Origin: Agmasoma carcini (nom. nud.) | Lineage: Eukaryota > Microsporidia > Thelohaniidae | Length of the DNA: 64,000 bases | Assembly (NCBI GenBank): GCA_029232285.1 | Contig: JAOXFI010000013.1 | Span: 1-64,000, forward strand | Direction of reading: 5' to 3' | Shown here: positions 61,351 through 64,000 of the stretch, in pieces | Layout of the letters: the number at the start of each line of letters is the position of its first letter | How positions within the stretch are numbered: position 1 is the stretch's first letter | Notes under the pieces: generated by a model | Told to the model about the DNA's origin: nothing | Databases searched by the model: none | Seen by the model: the letters and a program-made list of their open reading frames with translations, nothing else | Translations under genes and position numbers: made by a program

Positions 61351-61949
61351 GAATTTTGGCATAACATATATTAATATTTGTACTATTTTGAAATCAATAA
61401 TATTTGTACTATTTTGATATTTATTTAAATATCTCATAATTAAAACTTATGAAAAAAATCTTGATCTGTTGATGTATTAAGAGATACTATATTTATGATT
61501 AGCAAAAGGTTGATATTGTTACTAATCTTGTTGGTTTTAGGTTTAAGAGGGTTAGAATTGAGATATTTGAAACGAATACAACCATATTAACTGATAAATC
61601 TCCACAATTCGACTATTTTTTTGCAGCTATTAAATTTATATTCAAATATAATATTTCAGTAGCAATATTAAAGCATGTAAATATCATTTTTAAATTCAGA
61701 AAAAAATTCAAATTTTCTATTTAATTATTCAATTTTATAAACCAAAAATATAGTAAATTTCCTTAATAAAAGAATAAGTAGTGTTATGTGTAAAAGGCTG
61801 GGTTATTGGTGGAATTGATCTCTATTATAAATATTTACTGATATTATTCACATTTAAACTTGAATATTATTATATTTCAAATACTATAAAAAATCTACCT
61901 CTATTTTTTTCCTATTAACAGATTATAAATATTATGATTATTCTAAGTC

Positions 61950-62230
61950 TAGGGCTAAAAATTGGTTCATAGAAGAGATTAAATCCATACGTAGATGCTT
62001 AAATCCCACTATCAAATACTCAGGTATTATACAAAAAACAAGAAAGTAAAGATTTAATCACATATTCGTATGATGAAATTTATGTTCCAATAATATGCTT
62101 TGAAGAATTATATGGTAAAAAACTATAAAGAGTTGATTATTGTTTCTATGAGATACAACAGGCATATATTTATGTAATAAGACCCAAGTTTTTAAATACT
62201 GCAAGATATTTTTTGATTTTTTTCGTCTCT
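61950..62230 (+). pseudogene. Possible protein-coding relic of unknown origin
   Basis: Across a frameshift near 62048 the + strand reads NWFIEEIKSIRRCLNPTIKY, then KDLITYSYDEIYVPIICFEE and, after a stop, VDYCFYEIQQAYIYVIRPKF. The composition is protein-like rather than random A/T, but no family is recognised. It may be a dead gene or transposon fragment. Confidence 0.3.
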
Positions 62231-62759
62231 TTTATATGTAAACACATGATTTTTGGAAATGCGATCGTAAGCAATTTTACTTTTTAATAAATATAAATAA
62301 TTTTATACAATGTTAGATGATTTTCTATATAAATACAGTAAAGAGTTATTATCAAATATGAATATAAAACTTGCTCTTGTTATAAAGTTATGATATTATG
62401 TTTAGGATATCAAAAATTGATATTAAAGAGACCACCTCTTTTAAAAATACACGGCTAAAATTGACTAAATTTTAAAAAGTTAAGTCAATAATTAAAATAT
62501 AAACAAGTTGATCCAAAATAATATATATTGCAATATATAAAAGGTTATGTAAAAATTTGAACTATTTTTAAGACAATAAATATTCTAAAATCATAATTTT
62601 CTTATAAATATGAAAATTTATAAATGTTCAATACCAGAAAAATGTTAATATTTTACATTCGCAATTTTAAATATTTATAAAAATTTGGTTGTATATTATT
62701 CTTGAAACCTTCCCAAAGAAATTATGAATTTGAAATATATAAAGTTTATAATTTTAGAA
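62231..62759. other. Gene-free AT-rich stretch
   Basis: No gene. TTACATTCGCAATTTTAAA near 62655 resembles the centre of the foldback element at 34.25 kb; the match is short. Confidence 0.35.
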
Positions 62760-62885
62760 TTTTCATAATATTTTATATTATTATATTATTATATTATTTT
62801 ATATTATATTATTATATTATTATATTATTATTATATTATTATATTATTATTATATTATATTATTATATTATTTTATTATTTTTCT
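62760..62885. repeat. TTATATTATTA microsatellite
   Basis: Runs of TTATATTA/TTATTATA. They create a Tyr/Ile/Leu-only open frame (62702-62929) that is not a gene. Confidence 0.95.
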
Positions 62886-63187
62886 GTTGTCCTGTGTTGT
62901 TCATACATAAAATGTTTAAGATTATTTGATTTTTCAAAAATAAATTATTTTATTAAAACAGAAATAATACGTTAATGATTAAATAAGGAATATAATCTTA
63001 AATGGGTTTTACATTTAAATATAACTAACTTGCCATTAATCATAATATTTGTATTATTAAATTTTGATAATCTTTTTTATTATTATTCAATTTAATATTA
63101 TTAAATAGTTAGTCTTGAAGTATTTGGATGATAACATAGTTTTTGTTGATAAGGTAAGTTTTAATATTTAACTAAGAACTAAAATCT

Positions 63188-63232
63188 TTCAAAATAAAGT
63201 CTTTCAAACTAAAGTCTTTCAAACTAAAGTCC
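63188..63232. repeat. 16-bp tandem repeat AAAGTCTTTCAAACTA
   Basis: Three adjacent copies of a CTTTCAAAnTAAAGT unit; a small satellite. Confidence 0.85.
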
Positions 63233-64000
63233 CTTCTATACAACCAATATCAAATTGATATATTATGAGCACAATTCCCGTAGTTATAACAGTGTAACAT
63301 TTTCAATCTTTTACATACTCTTGATTTACCATGTGTTATAATTATATCTATAAAATTAAAGAAGTAGGTGTTTTATTTTTGCCTTTTCTCAGTGGAAAAA
63401 TTATGTTTTAATATCAAATTCTGACAACGAAGTTAATTTCAAGATTGATTTAAAACAATTATAATGGGTATTTGGTGTAATATGCTTTCTTATATATAAA
63501 TATCTTAACGGATGATATTATAAAAATTATTTAATATTTTGAAAATTTTGTAACCATTTGCATGCTAAACATATTTAAATATTGGTTTGTCGTATAAGGC
63601 GGTTGCCAATATTATAAAAAGGTTGGCAATAAAGAAATATTTATACAACTGTCTTAGCAGAGATGTAAAACAATTGAACAGCAGTAGGTATTTGGTACGG
63701 GTATAGGAATTAGAAGTGAATTGTTGAAAAAGGGATGAAATACCTTAGGCTCAATAATACAAGAATTTATTATTACGTGTTAGAAATATTATTAAAATAT
63801 GGTTATAGGTTATAAAACAGGAAATAAGAACAATTATAATATTATACCATCTTAGGAATATTTAAGTAGTTATATTTTTACAACTATGTTATTAATAATC
63901 ATTTTTTAAAATCTAAGCTTGAATCAGGTATAAAATTTTATTTTTTAAAAAATTAACTCTATTTCTAATAATGCTGTATTTTGTTATTATTTATGACAAA
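63233..64000. other. Gene-free AT-rich stretch to window end
   Basis: No gene or repeat recognised. Confidence 0.4.

Noticed and set aside
62702..62929. 75-codon Tyr/Ile/Leu frame
   Set aside because: Translation of a TTATATTATTA microsatellite that starts at TTG.

Overview
This window looks like a contig from a microsporidian nuclear genome, and probably from one of the larger, transposon-bearing genomes. The sequence is strongly AT-rich. All recognisable genes are eukaryotic, lack visible introns, and encode proteins as short as or shorter than their yeast relatives. Many start codons have a C-run (CCC to CCCCCC) and/or an AAAATTTTT-type block immediately upstream, a signal known from microsporidian genes. 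I see 22 protein genes that I believe, plus one tRNA-Leu. Long gene-free stretches contain satellites and decayed DNA transposons.

Layout. 1-2.9 kb: no gene; satellites and a possible retroelement relic. 2.9-15.3 kb: Doa10-like E3 ligase (-), then four + genes: tRNase Z, an acidic RING-H2 protein, a Sec6-like exocyst subunit and a RecQ/Sgs1-like helicase. 15.3-19 kb: three - genes: a 201-aa orphan, a 66-aa orphan with a degron-like motif, and an ABC half-transporter. 19-22.6 kb: a GATAGTCA-type satellite, then a Tc1/mariner element with long inverted repeats and a dead transposase. 22.6-29.8 kb: three - genes: a secreted helical protein, a beta-propeller-like protein and a Ski2-like helicase. 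29.8-34.7 kb: gene-free, with two Merlin/IS1595-type transposase fossils and a foldback (MITE-like) element. 34.7-42.6 kb: FHA protein, tRNA-Leu(UAA), ribosomal protein L5 and Sec63-like protein (all -), then a Yop1/REEP protein and a thioredoxin-fold-like membrane protein (+). 43.0-44.8 kb: a second Tc1/mariner fossil with a dispersed repeat inserted in its right arm. 45.9-57.7 kb: six - genes: USP-type deubiquitinase, a 59-aa orphan, P4-ATPase, a second ABC half-transporter, an Erv-type sulfhydryl oxidase and the mRNA cap guanine-N7 methyltransferase. 57.7-64 kb: gene-free, with two more Merlin fossils, satellites and a possible pseudogene.

The genes do not form an operon. Several share a compartment, the ER and secretory system: Doa10, Sec63, Yop1, Erv2-like oxidase, thioredoxin-like protein, exocyst Sec6, P4 flippase and a secreted protein. 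Two have altered hallmark residues: the Doa10-like RING-CH has Cys in the usual His position, and the Sec63-like J domain has no HPD.

The most novel-looking material is non-coding. A dispersed repeat of about 0.5 kb occurs in six copies, and its boundaries are bracketed by the interrupted transposon arm at 44.2-44.7 kb. Several foldback structures are also present.
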